A stretch of DNA of 9,553 nucleotides from JBBDIO01 sp040880365 (GTDB lineage Bacteria; Chloroflexota; Anaerolineae; Caldilineales; Caldilineaceae). The notes beneath the pieces were generated by a model. That model had not been told where the DNA came from. It searched no databases and worked only from the letters and a program-made list of their open reading frames with translations. Location: the NCBI GenBank assembly GCA_040880365.1, contig JBBDIO010000323.1, positions 1 to 9,553 on the forward strand. The letters run 5' to 3'. Shown in pieces: positions 1 through 6,551 of this stretch. Numbering within the stretch: position 1 is the stretch's first letter; each line of letters begins with the position of its first letter. Position numbers and translations under genes: made by a program.

Positions 1-3
1 CGT

Positions 4-51
4 ATGACCACTGCAATGACCACTGCAATGAACACAGCAATGAACACCGAA
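4..51 (+). repeat. 12-bp tandem repeat, four units, each starting with ATG
   Basis: Units at 4-15 and 16-27 are identical (ATGACCACTGCA). The unit at 28-39 differs at two bases, and that at 40-51 is more diverged. Each unit keeps the frame and encodes Met-(Thr/Asn)-Thr-(Ala/Glu). The result is four consecutive in-frame candidate starts for the nucleoside hydrolase. Only 3 nt upstream are visible, so further units could exist to the left. Confidence 0.85.
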
Positions 52-942
52 AAAATTCTACTGGATACGGATATTGGCTCCGATATTGACGATGCGGTCT
101 GTCTGGCCTATCTCCTGGCCAAGCCCGAATGTGAGCTGCTGGGCATCACCACCGTCAGCGGCGAACCCGAAAAGCGGGCCATGATCGCGGGGGCGATCTG
201 CCAACACGCGGGTCAGGAGATACCCATTTACCCCGGCGCGGGCGATCCGCTTTTGGTCAGCCAGCGTCAACCCCTCGCCCAACAGGCCGCCGCGCTGGAC
301 AAATGGCCCCACCCCCAGGATTTTCCCCGCGGGCAGGCGGTGGAGTTCCTGCGCACCACGATTCGGCGCAACCCCCACGAAATCACGCTGTTGACCATCG
401 GCCCGCTCACCAACATCGCGCTGCTATTTGCCGCCGATCCCGAAATTCCCAGCCTGCTCAAACGCCTGGTGCTCATGTGCGGCGTCTTCACACCCGACCT
501 GCCTGCGCGTCCCAACAAACTGGAATGGAACGCGCTGCTCGATCCCCATGCCACCGCGATGGTATACCGGGCGCAACCGCCGGTACATCGTTCGCTGGGT
601 TTGGATGTCACCACGCATGTAGTCATGCCTGCGGACCAGGTACGCACGCGCTTCAGCCAGGGCTTGCTGCGCCCGGTGCTCGATTTTGCAGAAGTCTGGT
701 TTCAAGAACGCCCGTCGCTCACGTTCCACGATCCGCTGGCCGCCGTCGCCACCTTCAAGCCTGATGTCTGCGAGTTTCAGACAGGCACGGCAGAGATTGA
801 ACTGGACGCCCACGATCTATTGGGCCAAACCAAGTGGACGCCCGGTGCAGGCTATCACGAAATCGCGACCGGCGTCGACGCTGCGCAATTCTTCGACGAA
901 TTTTTCGACGTCACCGCCGGCGCACCAACGCGACCCGCTTAA
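4..942 (+). CDS. Nucleoside hydrolase family protein (IunH-like)
   Basis: Predicted cytoplasmic N-ribohydrolase, which in this family cleaves the N-glycosidic bond of a (ribo)nucleoside to give free base and ribose. The family's calcium/ribose-binding signature DTDIGSDIDDA lies at residues 21-31. TIGPLTN at 131-137, the EWN...DPHA block at 174-183 and the C-terminal FHDPLA with His242-Asp243 also match conserved family positions. At 312 aa it has the normal family length. The start is uncertain: four in-frame ATGs (4, 16, 28, 40) lie in a 12-bp repeat, the core homology begins just after the fourth, and the frame is still open at the window edge. ATG 40 (300 aa) best fits homologue length. 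It is followed after 14 nt by a mutarotase-like gene, suggesting that a released sugar feeds the downstream enzymes. The base and sugar specificity cannot be read from sequence, and the family includes members acting on unusual ribosides. Confidence 0.9.
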   Translation: MTTAMTTAMNTAMNTEKILLDTDIGSDIDDAVCLAYLLAKPECELLGITTVSGEPEKRAMIAGAICQHAGQEIPIYPGAGDPLLVSQRQPLAQQAAALDKWPHPQDFPRGQAVEFLRTTIRRNPHEITLLTIGPLTNIALLFAADPEIPSLLKRLVLMCGVFTPDLPARPNKLEWNALLDPHATAMVYRAQPPVHRSLGLDVTTHVVMPADQVRTRFSQGLLRPVLDFAEVWFQERPSLTFHDPLAAVATFKPDVCEFQTGTAEIELDAHDLLGQTKWTPGAGYHEIATGVDAAQFFDEFFDVTAGAPTRPA

Positions 943-943
943 C

Positions 944-948
944 AGGAG
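944..948 (+). promoter_or_regulatory. Ribosome binding site fixing the start of the DUF4432 gene
   Basis: AGGAG lies 8 nt before ATG 957, immediately after the upstream TAA. It supports ATG 957 over the in-frame ATG at 834, which lies inside the previous gene. Confidence 0.75.
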
Positions 949-956
949 ACTGCGCC

Positions 957-2006
957 ATGCGACTCTACGACACATTTCATACCCGGCGCGCGGTCGAAGC
1001 GCGCACAGGCAGCCTGGAACAGGTGGCCGGTCTGCGCCGCCTGCGGCTGGACGAAGGGCAGGAAACCGGCGTCGCCCAGGTGCAGGTGCGCACAGGCGGC
1101 GGGCTGAGTTACTATGTCTCGCCCGACCGGGGTCTGGACATTGGCCTGACTGAATTTTGTGGCGTGCCCCTTTCCTGGCAAGCGCCCAACGGCGATGTGC
1201 ACCCGGCCTATTACGACGCACGCGGCCTGGAATGGCTGCGTACCGCGGCGGGCGGCCTGCTCATGACCTGTGGGTTTACCTATGCCGGTGCGCCCAGCCT
1301 AGACGGCGACCAGGAATTGGGGCTGCACGGGCGCGCCCACCATCTGCCCGCACGCCAGATTGCGACCGAAGGGCATTGGCACGGCGACGAATATCTCATG
1401 CGCATCGCAGGCACCGTCGAAGAAGCCATCATCTTTGGCGATAAAGTGCGCCTGACCCGTGAAATTCGCAGCGTGCTGGGCGAAAATCAAATCGCCATCA
1501 CCGATATTTACGAGAATCCCGGATTTGAACCCGCGCCACTCATGCTGCTCTATCATTTCAACTTTGGGTTTCCCCTGCTTTCCGAAGCCACCGAAATGCA
1601 CTTTCCCTCGCGCCAGGTGACGCCCCGCGATGCGGACACCCCCCTGGACGACTATGATCGCTGGCAGGCACCCGAATCGCCCCATGCCGAACGCGTCTAT
1701 CTGCACCGCGATCTGGAGACCGATGACGCAGGCTGGGCCACAGCCAGCGTCCACAACCCTGCCTTCCCCCTGGCAGTCGGCGTACCGCCCACGCCGCTCA
1801 CTGTGCGCCTGGCCTGGAACACGGCCACGCTGCCCAATCTCGTCCAGTGGCGTATGGCCGGTTCCGGCGAACATGTGCTGGGCATCGAACCAACCAATTG
1901 CAACGTGTTGGGGCGTGCCGCCGCACGCGCGGCGGGCGATCTGGAAATGCTGCAACCCGGCGAACAACGACGCATCGAAATCACACTAAACGTCACCGCC
2001 GGTTAA
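957..2006 (+). CDS. DUF4432 / aldose 1-epimerase-like protein
   Basis: A 349-aa protein of the galactose-mutarotase-like superfamily, DUF4432 branch, often annotated as an aldose 1-epimerase family protein. Visible landmarks are the N-terminal SPDRGLDIG (residues 55-63), GVPLSW (69-74), GLHGR (122-126), YHFNFGFP (199-206, with His200 in the barrel) and GIEPTN (309-314, with Glu311 a likely catalytic acid by analogy with mutarotases). No signal peptide or membrane segment is seen, so it is probably cytosolic. The expected role is interconversion of sugar anomers or binding of a sugar or sugar acid in the pathway, although the activity of most DUF4432 proteins is not established. The start at ATG 957 follows AGGAG and gives full-length alignment with the family N-terminus. 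It sits 14 nt after the nucleoside hydrolase, in the same probable transcript. Confidence 0.85.
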   Translation: MRLYDTFHTRRAVEARTGSLEQVAGLRRLRLDEGQETGVAQVQVRTGGGLSYYVSPDRGLDIGLTEFCGVPLSWQAPNGDVHPAYYDARGLEWLRTAAGGLLMTCGFTYAGAPSLDGDQELGLHGRAHHLPARQIATEGHWHGDEYLMRIAGTVEEAIIFGDKVRLTREIRSVLGENQIAITDIYENPGFEPAPLMLLYHFNFGFPLLSEATEMHFPSRQVTPRDADTPLDDYDRWQAPESPHAERVYLHRDLETDDAGWATASVHNPAFPLAVGVPPTPLTVRLAWNTATLPNLVQWRMAGSGEHVLGIEPTNCNVLGRAAARAAGDLEMLQPGEQRRIEITLNVTAG

Positions 2007-2044
2007 CCACCCCACCCTTGTGGGCAGAAATATCGGTTAACCAC
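2000..2044 (+). repeat. Duplicated palindromic 11-mer CGGTTAACCAC
   Basis: CGGTTAACCAC occurs exactly at 2000-2010 and again at 2034-2044, 34 bp apart. Each copy contains the perfect palindrome GGTTAACC (2001-2008 and 2035-2042). The first copy overlaps the stop codon of the DUF4432 gene; the second lies in the 72-nt spacer before the dehydrogenase. Between them is a small perfect hairpin, CCCAC-CCTT-GTGGG (2011-2024), with no T-run after it, so it does not look like an intrinsic terminator. The pair could be an operator or a simple local duplication. Confidence 0.6.
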
Positions 2045-2078
2045 TCACACGAATCAGGTTCGAAAGGAACTTTTTATT

Positions 2079-3104
2079 ATGCAAGCGCTTGTATGGGAAG
2101 GCCCACGGCAAATGGTCATGCGCGAAGTCGCAGAACCGGAACCCGGTCCCGAAGAAGTTGTCGTGAAGGTCCGCTTTTCCGGCATTTGCGGCTCCGAATT
2201 GGGCGGCTATCTGGGCCACAATTCTCTGCGCAAACCGCCGCTGATCATGGGACACGAGTTTGCCGGAGAAATCGTCGCCTTGGGCGAACGAGCATCTGAA
2301 ATTAAACCGACCCTGGCTCTGGGACAGCGCGTCACAGTCAACCCCCTGATCCACCGCCCGTGGTCAACGCCCGGCCTGCAAGGTCGTCAGAATCTGGACG
2401 CCGAACGCAAGATCGTCGGCATCCATCGCCCCGGCAGCTATGCCCAGGCCGTAGCCGTGCCCGCGGTCAATGTCTACCCCATCCCCGACGCGCTCTCCTA
2501 CGAACGCGCCGCGCTCACCGAGCCGATGGCCTGTGCGCTGCGCGCCGTGCGCCTGGCCGGCGTGCAACCCACCAGCACCGTGCTCATCACCGGGCTTGGC
2601 CCCATCGGTCTGCTCGCCCTGAACGTGGCCCTCGCCGCAGGCGCACGCCACATCATCGCCACCGATATGGACCCCGACCGCTGCGCCATTGGGGCCGAAA
2701 TGGGTGCAACCGTCTATAGCCCCGCCGATACCGATGTGGTCGCCGCCGTGCGTGAAGCCACCGATGGCCGCGGCGCAGACATGGCAATCGACGCCGTCGG
2801 CGCGCACGCCACGCGCCGCGACTGCATCCAGGCCGTAGCCTGGGGTGGGCGCGTCATTTTCACAGGTCTGCACGAAGAAGAAAGTACGATTCAGGCCAAC
2901 TATATCATCCGCTCCGAAATCGCGGTGCAGGGCAGTTTTGCCTATACGGCGCTGGATTTCGAAGACGCACTGCAATGGCTGATCGATGGGCGGTTGGATG
3001 TGGATCAGTACATTATCAAAGCGCCCTTAGCCGAAGGCGGACCCTGCTTTGAACGGCTCTTGTCGAAACCGGGGGCAGTCGCTAAAATTCTCCTGGAATC
3101 ATAG
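2079..3104 (+). CDS. Medium-chain zinc-dependent alcohol/polyol dehydrogenase
   Basis: A 341-aa MDR-superfamily dehydrogenase (threonine/sorbitol/butanediol dehydrogenase-like). Catalytic zinc ligands are visible as Cys37 (GICGSE), His59-Glu60 (GHEFAG) and probably Glu148 (LTEPMACA). The nucleotide fold shows GLGPIG at 172-177 and Asp196 at the end of the second strand (IIATD), which favours NAD over NADP. It probably oxidises a sugar, polyol or hydroxy acid of the pathway in the cytosol. The usual structural-zinc lobe (CX2CX2CX7C) is intact in spacing, but its four positions are Arg93, Ser96, Gly99 and Asp107, so no second zinc is expected. ATG 2079 follows AAAGGA at 2063-2068, and the protein starts as family members do. 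The gene is separated from the DUF4432 gene by 72 nt. Its stop is followed directly by a pseudogene fragment. The substrate is not determined. Confidence 0.9.
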   Translation: MQALVWEGPRQMVMREVAEPEPGPEEVVVKVRFSGICGSELGGYLGHNSLRKPPLIMGHEFAGEIVALGERASEIKPTLALGQRVTVNPLIHRPWSTPGLQGRQNLDAERKIVGIHRPGSYAQAVAVPAVNVYPIPDALSYERAALTEPMACALRAVRLAGVQPTSTVLITGLGPIGLLALNVALAAGARHIIATDMDPDRCAIGAEMGATVYSPADTDVVAAVREATDGRGADMAIDAVGAHATRRDCIQAVAWGGRVIFTGLHEEESTIQANYIIRSEIAVQGSFAYTALDFEDALQWLIDGRLDVDQYIIKAPLAEGGPCFERLLSKPGAVAKILLES

Positions 3105-3111
3105 ACGGCAC

Positions 3112-3351
3112 ACCCAGGGCACGGTACCCGCCCTCGCGCCCGAAGAAGCGGCCCAGGTGATCGACTGCCGGGAAATGTTGATCACGCCCGGCATGATCGA
3201 TCTGCATGTGCACGTCTTCTGGGGCGGCAGCCATCTGGGCATCGAACCGGATCCCAACTGCATTGCCAAAGGCGTAACCACTGCCGTGGATGCAGGCTCT
3301 GCCGGGGCCGATAACTTTCCCGGCTTCCGCAAGTTCAATCATCGGCATTGA
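3112..3351 (+). pseudogene. Amidohydrolase/deacetylase remnant
   Basis: Conceptual translation in the frame of codon 3112 reads as the early part of a dihydroorotase-like amidohydrolase. An 'AAQVID' strand precedes LITPGMIDLHVHVFWGG, where His-x-His (codons from 3205 to 3213) is the first metal-ligand pair. KGVTTAVDAGSAGADNFPGFRKF follows as in the amidohydrolase/deacetylase family. Only about 80 residues remain of a protein normally close to 400. There is no start codon with a ribosome binding site, since the frame is entered only from inside the dehydrogenase. The reading stops at TGA 3349-3351. After codon TTC 3334-3336, dropping one base (3337) would read a further nine or so residues to TAG 3366-3368, so a frameshift or deletion scar is near 3337. 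Both the N-terminal 25-30 residues and the catalytic C-terminal two thirds are absent. It is probably a relic of a gene once between the dehydrogenase and the M20 hydrolase. Confidence 0.75.
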
Positions 3352-3385
3352 CAAAATCTACAACTAGAAACAGGGTAAGCGATTC

Positions 3386-4540
3386 ATGTCCCAGATAGCG
3401 ACCGATTTTGGTCAGTTGAGCGCAGAGTGGTTGTCCAAACTTGTGCAGATTCCCAGTGTGACGCCCGCGCAGGCTGGGCCACGAGCCGGCACAGCCGGTG
3501 AGGCTGCGATTGCCGCGTCCATCGCCCAATGGTTCACCGAGCTGGGCGGCGAGGTGCATGTAGATACCGTCCACGAAGGCCGCCCCAGTGTCTATGGCAT
3601 CTGGCGCGGGAAATCGGATCAGTGGGCCGCGGTGGATGTGCATACCGACACCGTCGGCGTCGAACAGATGACCACCGAACCGTTTTCGGGCGACATTCGC
3701 GAGGGGCGCGTCTGGGGGCGCGGCGCGGTGGATACCAAAGCCACCCTGGGCATTGTGCTGGCGCTCCTTGACCATATGCAGGGAAACGGTCTGCAACCGG
3801 CCCAGAATCTGTTGATTGGTGCGACAGTGGATGAGGAGTTTGGCGCCACGGGCGCGCCCGCCTTTGCCCGTTGGATTCAGAAACAGGTCATCCCCATCGA
3901 TCAGATGATTGTCGCCGAACCGACCAAATGCGTGCCCGTCTACGGCCATCGGGGGGTAGCGCGGTTCCGCTTCACGGTGCGCGGCGAACCCGCCCATTCG
4001 TCCCAGCCGGATCTGGGCAAGAATGCCATTCAGGCCGCAGCGCGCATTGCTTTGGCCTATGCCGAAGAACATGCGCGCCTGCAACAGCTGGGCGATCAGG
4101 CCGCGCTGGGCGTCGCGGCGCTCACAGTCACCGAGATCCACGGCGGCACGGGGATCAATGTTGTGCCCGATGCCTGTATTGTGTCCATCGACCGCCGCAT
4201 TGTCGACGGCGAAGACGCGGTGCAGGTCATCGACCGGCTCGTGGAACTGGCCCAGGCCCAGACCGAGCTGCCGCTGGAAGTCGTGCGGCTACGCGAGCTG
4301 GACGCCTTTCTCGAAGCGTCCGATTCGGCATGGATTCAGCAGTTGGCCCAATGGTCGGGCAATGCGCCCGCGTCCGCGCCCTATGGCACCAATGCCTGGG
4401 CCTATCGGGGCATCCCCAAAGGCTGCGCCGTCATGGGACCCGGCTCCATCGACCAGGCGCACGGCGCAGAAGAGTGGGTCGAAGTGGGCGAACTGGCAAA
4501 AATGGCAAATGTCTACGCCCAGTGGTGGGAACTGACCTAG
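3386..4540 (+). CDS. M20 family metallo-hydrolase (ArgE/DapE-like)
   Basis: A 384-aa M20 zinc amidohydrolase, the fold shared by acetylornithine deacetylase, succinyl-diaminopimelate desuccinylase and carboxypeptidase G2. The dinuclear-zinc and catalytic residues can be placed: His86 and Asp88 in DVHTDTV, Asp116 in GRGAVDTK, Glu150 (general base) and Glu151 in VDEEFG, Glu178 in VAEPT, and His359 in GPGSIDQAHGAEEW. The dimerisation lid domain is recognisable by AHSSQPDLGKNA (203-214) and VVPDACIVSIDRR (259-271). No signal peptide is seen. It probably removes an acyl or aminoacyl group from a cytosolic substrate; the family motif does not give the substrate. ATG 3386 follows AGGG at 3372-3375. 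It sits behind a decayed amidohydrolase, so the operon once carried two amide-type hydrolases. True arginine or lysine biosynthesis is less likely given the catabolic neighbours. Confidence 0.9.
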   Translation: MSQIATDFGQLSAEWLSKLVQIPSVTPAQAGPRAGTAGEAAIAASIAQWFTELGGEVHVDTVHEGRPSVYGIWRGKSDQWAAVDVHTDTVGVEQMTTEPFSGDIREGRVWGRGAVDTKATLGIVLALLDHMQGNGLQPAQNLLIGATVDEEFGATGAPAFARWIQKQVIPIDQMIVAEPTKCVPVYGHRGVARFRFTVRGEPAHSSQPDLGKNAIQAAARIALAYAEEHARLQQLGDQAALGVAALTVTEIHGGTGINVVPDACIVSIDRRIVDGEDAVQVIDRLVELAQAQTELPLEVVRLRELDAFLEASDSAWIQQLAQWSGNAPASAPYGTNAWAYRGIPKGCAVMGPGSIDQAHGAEEWVEVGELAKMANVYAQWWELT

Positions 4541-4648
4541 CGTGGACTGCATCCCACCCGCGTCATCCAGCGTACGACCTGCCCCTGCGTTGAAAAGCGG
4601 CAAATCCACGCCACGCGAATTGATTAACACCAGAGGAGAAGTGTACCT
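4541..4648. other. 108-nt spacer, no gene recognised
   Basis: No ORF with a plausible start is seen. A 7-bp inverted repeat, GCGTGGA (4540-4546) and TCCACGC (4605-4611), spans most of the spacer but is too short and too far apart to call a structure. The 3' end carries the AGAGGAG ribosome binding site of the next gene. An internal promoter is possible, but I see no convincing -35/-10 pair. Confidence 0.4.
4632..4638 (+). promoter_or_regulatory. Strong ribosome binding site of the AraD1-like gene
   Basis: AGAGGAG lies 10 nt before ATG 4649. It is the strongest Shine-Dalgarno match in the window and fixes this start. Confidence 0.75.
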
Positions 4649-5650
4649 ATGCGACTCGTACAGTATTTAGAAGATAACGGACGCCGGCGGGTTGCCCAGG
4701 TTGGCGACGACGACAAATCGCTGCTGCCCATCGCAGGGGCCGAATCTGTGCGCGAACTGGCATTGGCCGCCGCGCGCGCAGGTCACGGGCTGGCCGAACA
4801 CGTCACCGCGCTGGGCACCGATGCCGCCATCGACTACGACACGGTCATCGACGCCGGGCGCATCCTGCTCCCCATCGATCACCCCGATCCGGCCCACCTC
4901 ATCCTTTCGGGCACCGGACTCGATCACCTGGGCAGCGCCCAGGCTCGCGACGCCATGCACGCCAAGCTCAACGCCGGGGAAGATGAGCTAACCGACTCCA
5001 TGCGCATGTTCAAGCTGGGGCTGGATGGCGGCAAACCCGCGGCGGGTGCAGTGGGTGTACAGCCCGAATGGTTCTACAAAGGCGACGGCAGTTGGCTGGT
5101 GCTGCCCGGCGCACCGCTGGAACTGCCGCCCTTTGCGCTGGATGGCAGCGAAGAACCGGAGTTGGTGGGTCTCTACGTCATCGGCGATGACGGCGCAGTC
5201 TTGCGGGCAGGCTTTGCCATCGGCAATGAATATTCGGACCATGTGACCGAACGGCAAAATTATCTCTACCTTGCCCACTCCAAGTTGCGTACATCGTCGT
5301 TTGGCCCCGAATTGCTGGTAGGCGAACCGCCCGCCAACATCAAAGGTGTCAGTCGGTTGCTGCGCGATGATGAAGAAATCTGGCGCGGAGATTTTCTCAC
5401 GGGCGAAGCCAACATGACCCACACCCTTGCCAACATCGAACACCACCACTTCAAATATGACCGTTTCCGGCGTCCCGGCGATGTCCACTGCCATTACTAC
5501 GGCACGGCCACGCTGAGCTTTGCCGCGGGCATCACCACCCAACCGGGCGACGTGTTTGAAATCGGCGCTCCCGAATTTGGACGGCCGTTGCGCAATGGCC
5601 TGGTCCGCACGGCCGAGACTGAAGAACTCACGCCGGTTCAGACGCTGTAG
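4649..5650 (+). CDS. AraD1/GguC-type FAH-superfamily protein
   Basis: A 333-aa protein of the fumarylacetoacetate hydrolase (FAH) superfamily. Its overall pattern resembles the GguC/AraD1 branch, in which some members act on 2-keto-3-deoxy-L-arabonate as a dehydratase in non-phosphorylative pentose catabolism. The metal-binding ExE is likely Glu169-Pro-Glu171, followed by GFAIGNEYSDH (188-198), where FAH proteins generally have a third acidic ligand (here Glu194). A conserved stretch with KLRTSSFGPELL (212-223) and the C-terminal GTATLSFAAG...PGDVFEIG (285-306) complete the fold. The N-terminal ~80 residues form the small AraD1-type domain. It is presumably cytosolic and Mg/Mn-dependent. It would act on a 2-keto-3-deoxy sugar acid made by a dehydratase that is not in this window. 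Hydrolysis or aldol-type cleavage of a diketo acid is an alternative, because FAH-fold reactions vary. The stop is 4 nt from the next start. Confidence 0.85.
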   Translation: MRLVQYLEDNGRRRVAQVGDDDKSLLPIAGAESVRELALAAARAGHGLAEHVTALGTDAAIDYDTVIDAGRILLPIDHPDPAHLILSGTGLDHLGSAQARDAMHAKLNAGEDELTDSMRMFKLGLDGGKPAAGAVGVQPEWFYKGDGSWLVLPGAPLELPPFALDGSEEPELVGLYVIGDDGAVLRAGFAIGNEYSDHVTERQNYLYLAHSKLRTSSFGPELLVGEPPANIKGVSRLLRDDEEIWRGDFLTGEANMTHTLANIEHHHFKYDRFRRPGDVHCHYYGTATLSFAAGITTQPGDVFEIGAPEFGRPLRNGLVRTAETEELTPVQTL

Positions 5651-5654
5651 CGGC

Positions 5655-6551
5655 ATGGCAGATACGCTACCCGCGCCCAAAGCCGATGCGCATATTCATC
5701 TCTTTGATCCCGGCTTTGCCCAGGGTCGTCCCGCGGTGTGCCGACAGGTGCAGCCCACCGAAGTCACGCTCTACACCGAATTGATCCGCCACCACAATCT
5801 TGCCGCCGCGCTGGTGGTCGGCTATGAGGGAGATGACTGGGCCAGGGGCAACAATGCCTATCTTGCCCAGCTCCAGCCGCAGCACCCGTGGCTGCACCCC
5901 GTGGCCTATGTGCATGATCCGCGCACGCTCGATATCGCCACGCTGGAACGCTATGCGACCCAGGGCTTTGTGGGCATCAGTCTCTACATTTTTGGCGATG
6001 ATCCTGGGCAACTACGCAACGACCCGCGCCTAACTCAGACCCGCCCCGAAATCTGGGAATGGCTAGTCGCGCAGCGCTGGCTGATCAGTGTGAATTCCAC
6101 TGGCGCGGGCTGGTATGCCTGGGCCGATGTGCTGTCCCGGCACCCCGACTTGCGCCTGCTCCTCGCGCATCTGGGCCTGCCGCCACGCCTGGATGCCGCA
6201 GCCACGCGCGACTTGGTACAGCAGAATCTCGCATCGGTTCTGGCGCTGGCAACGGCTTCTCAGGTCGCGGTCAAAATCAGTGGACTCTATGCACTCTCCG
6301 AACCGGGCTATGCCTTCCCCCACACCACCGCCTGGCCCTATATCGAGACCCTGCTCCACGCCTTTGGCCGCGCGCGTATGCTGTGGGGGTCAGATTTTAC
6401 CCCTGCGCTGAATTCGGTGAGCTTTGTGCAAACGGTCAATCTGCTGGAGACCATGCCCTTTCTCACACCCGCAGATCGCGCCGCCATCGAACACGACAAT
6501 CTAATGCGCATGTTACAGGAAGTGCGCGCAGCAAGGAAAGAGCCGACATGA
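5655..6551 (+). CDS. Amidohydrolase-2 (COG3618) family, probable sugar lactonase
   Basis: A 298-aa TIM-barrel protein of the amidohydrolase-2 family, which includes L-fuconolactone, L-rhamnonolactone and 2-pyrone-4,6-dicarboxylate lactonases. Visible landmarks are DAHIHLFDP (residues 11-19, His13-x-His15), His172 in LLLAHLGLPP, VKISGLYAL (206-214), and Asp247 in WGSDFTPA. Expected job: opening a sugar lactone made by one of the cluster dehydrogenases. The region before strand 4, SVNSTGAGWYAW (145-156), has Asn where I would expect a His-containing strand in many relatives, and the usual C-terminal GNAxRL box is changed to EHDNLMRML. This makes it a divergent member, so lactonase activity is an inference. 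ATG 5655 is chosen because it starts 4 nt after the upstream stop. No clear ribosome binding site is seen, pointing to translational coupling. The 3' end overlaps the next gene by 4 nt (ATGA). Confidence 0.8.
   Translation: MADTLPAPKADAHIHLFDPGFAQGRPAVCRQVQPTEVTLYTELIRHHNLAAALVVGYEGDDWARGNNAYLAQLQPQHPWLHPVAYVHDPRTLDIATLERYATQGFVGISLYIFGDDPGQLRNDPRLTQTRPEIWEWLVAQRWLISVNSTGAGWYAWADVLSRHPDLRLLLAHLGLPPRLDAAATRDLVQQNLASVLALATASQVAVKISGLYALSEPGYAFPHTTAWPYIETLLHAFGRARMLWGSDFTPALNSVSFVQTVNLLETMPFLTPADRAAIEHDNLMRMLQEVRAARKEPT

Noticed and set aside
1299..1967. Reverse-strand open frame of 222 codons opposite the DUF4432 gene
   Set aside because: It is an antisense shadow of a gene with family motifs along its whole length.
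2011..2024. Hairpin CCCAC-CCTT-GTGGG as a terminator
   Set aside because: The stem is only 5 bp and no T-run follows; it is at most a small RNA hairpin.
3335..4141. Reverse-strand open frame of 268 codons opposite the M20 gene
   Set aside because: It lies antisense to a gene with clear catalytic motifs, has no recognisable domain, and is expected in GC-rich DNA with third-position bias.
4540..4611. Inverted repeat GCGTGGA/TCCACGC as a mobile-element end or attenuator
   Set aside because: Seven bases separated by 58 nt can easily arise by chance; no transposase or target duplication is seen.
4988..5680. Reverse-strand open frame of 230 codons opposite the AraD1-like gene
   Set aside because: No motif or ribosome binding site is seen, and it is fully covered by a recognised gene.
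6059..6547. Upstream extension of the ltnD-like frame by 163 codons
   Set aside because: It overlaps the lactonase in another frame and reads as Arg/Ala-rich nonsense; the ATGA overlap with a ribosome binding site at 6533-6542 gives the true start.
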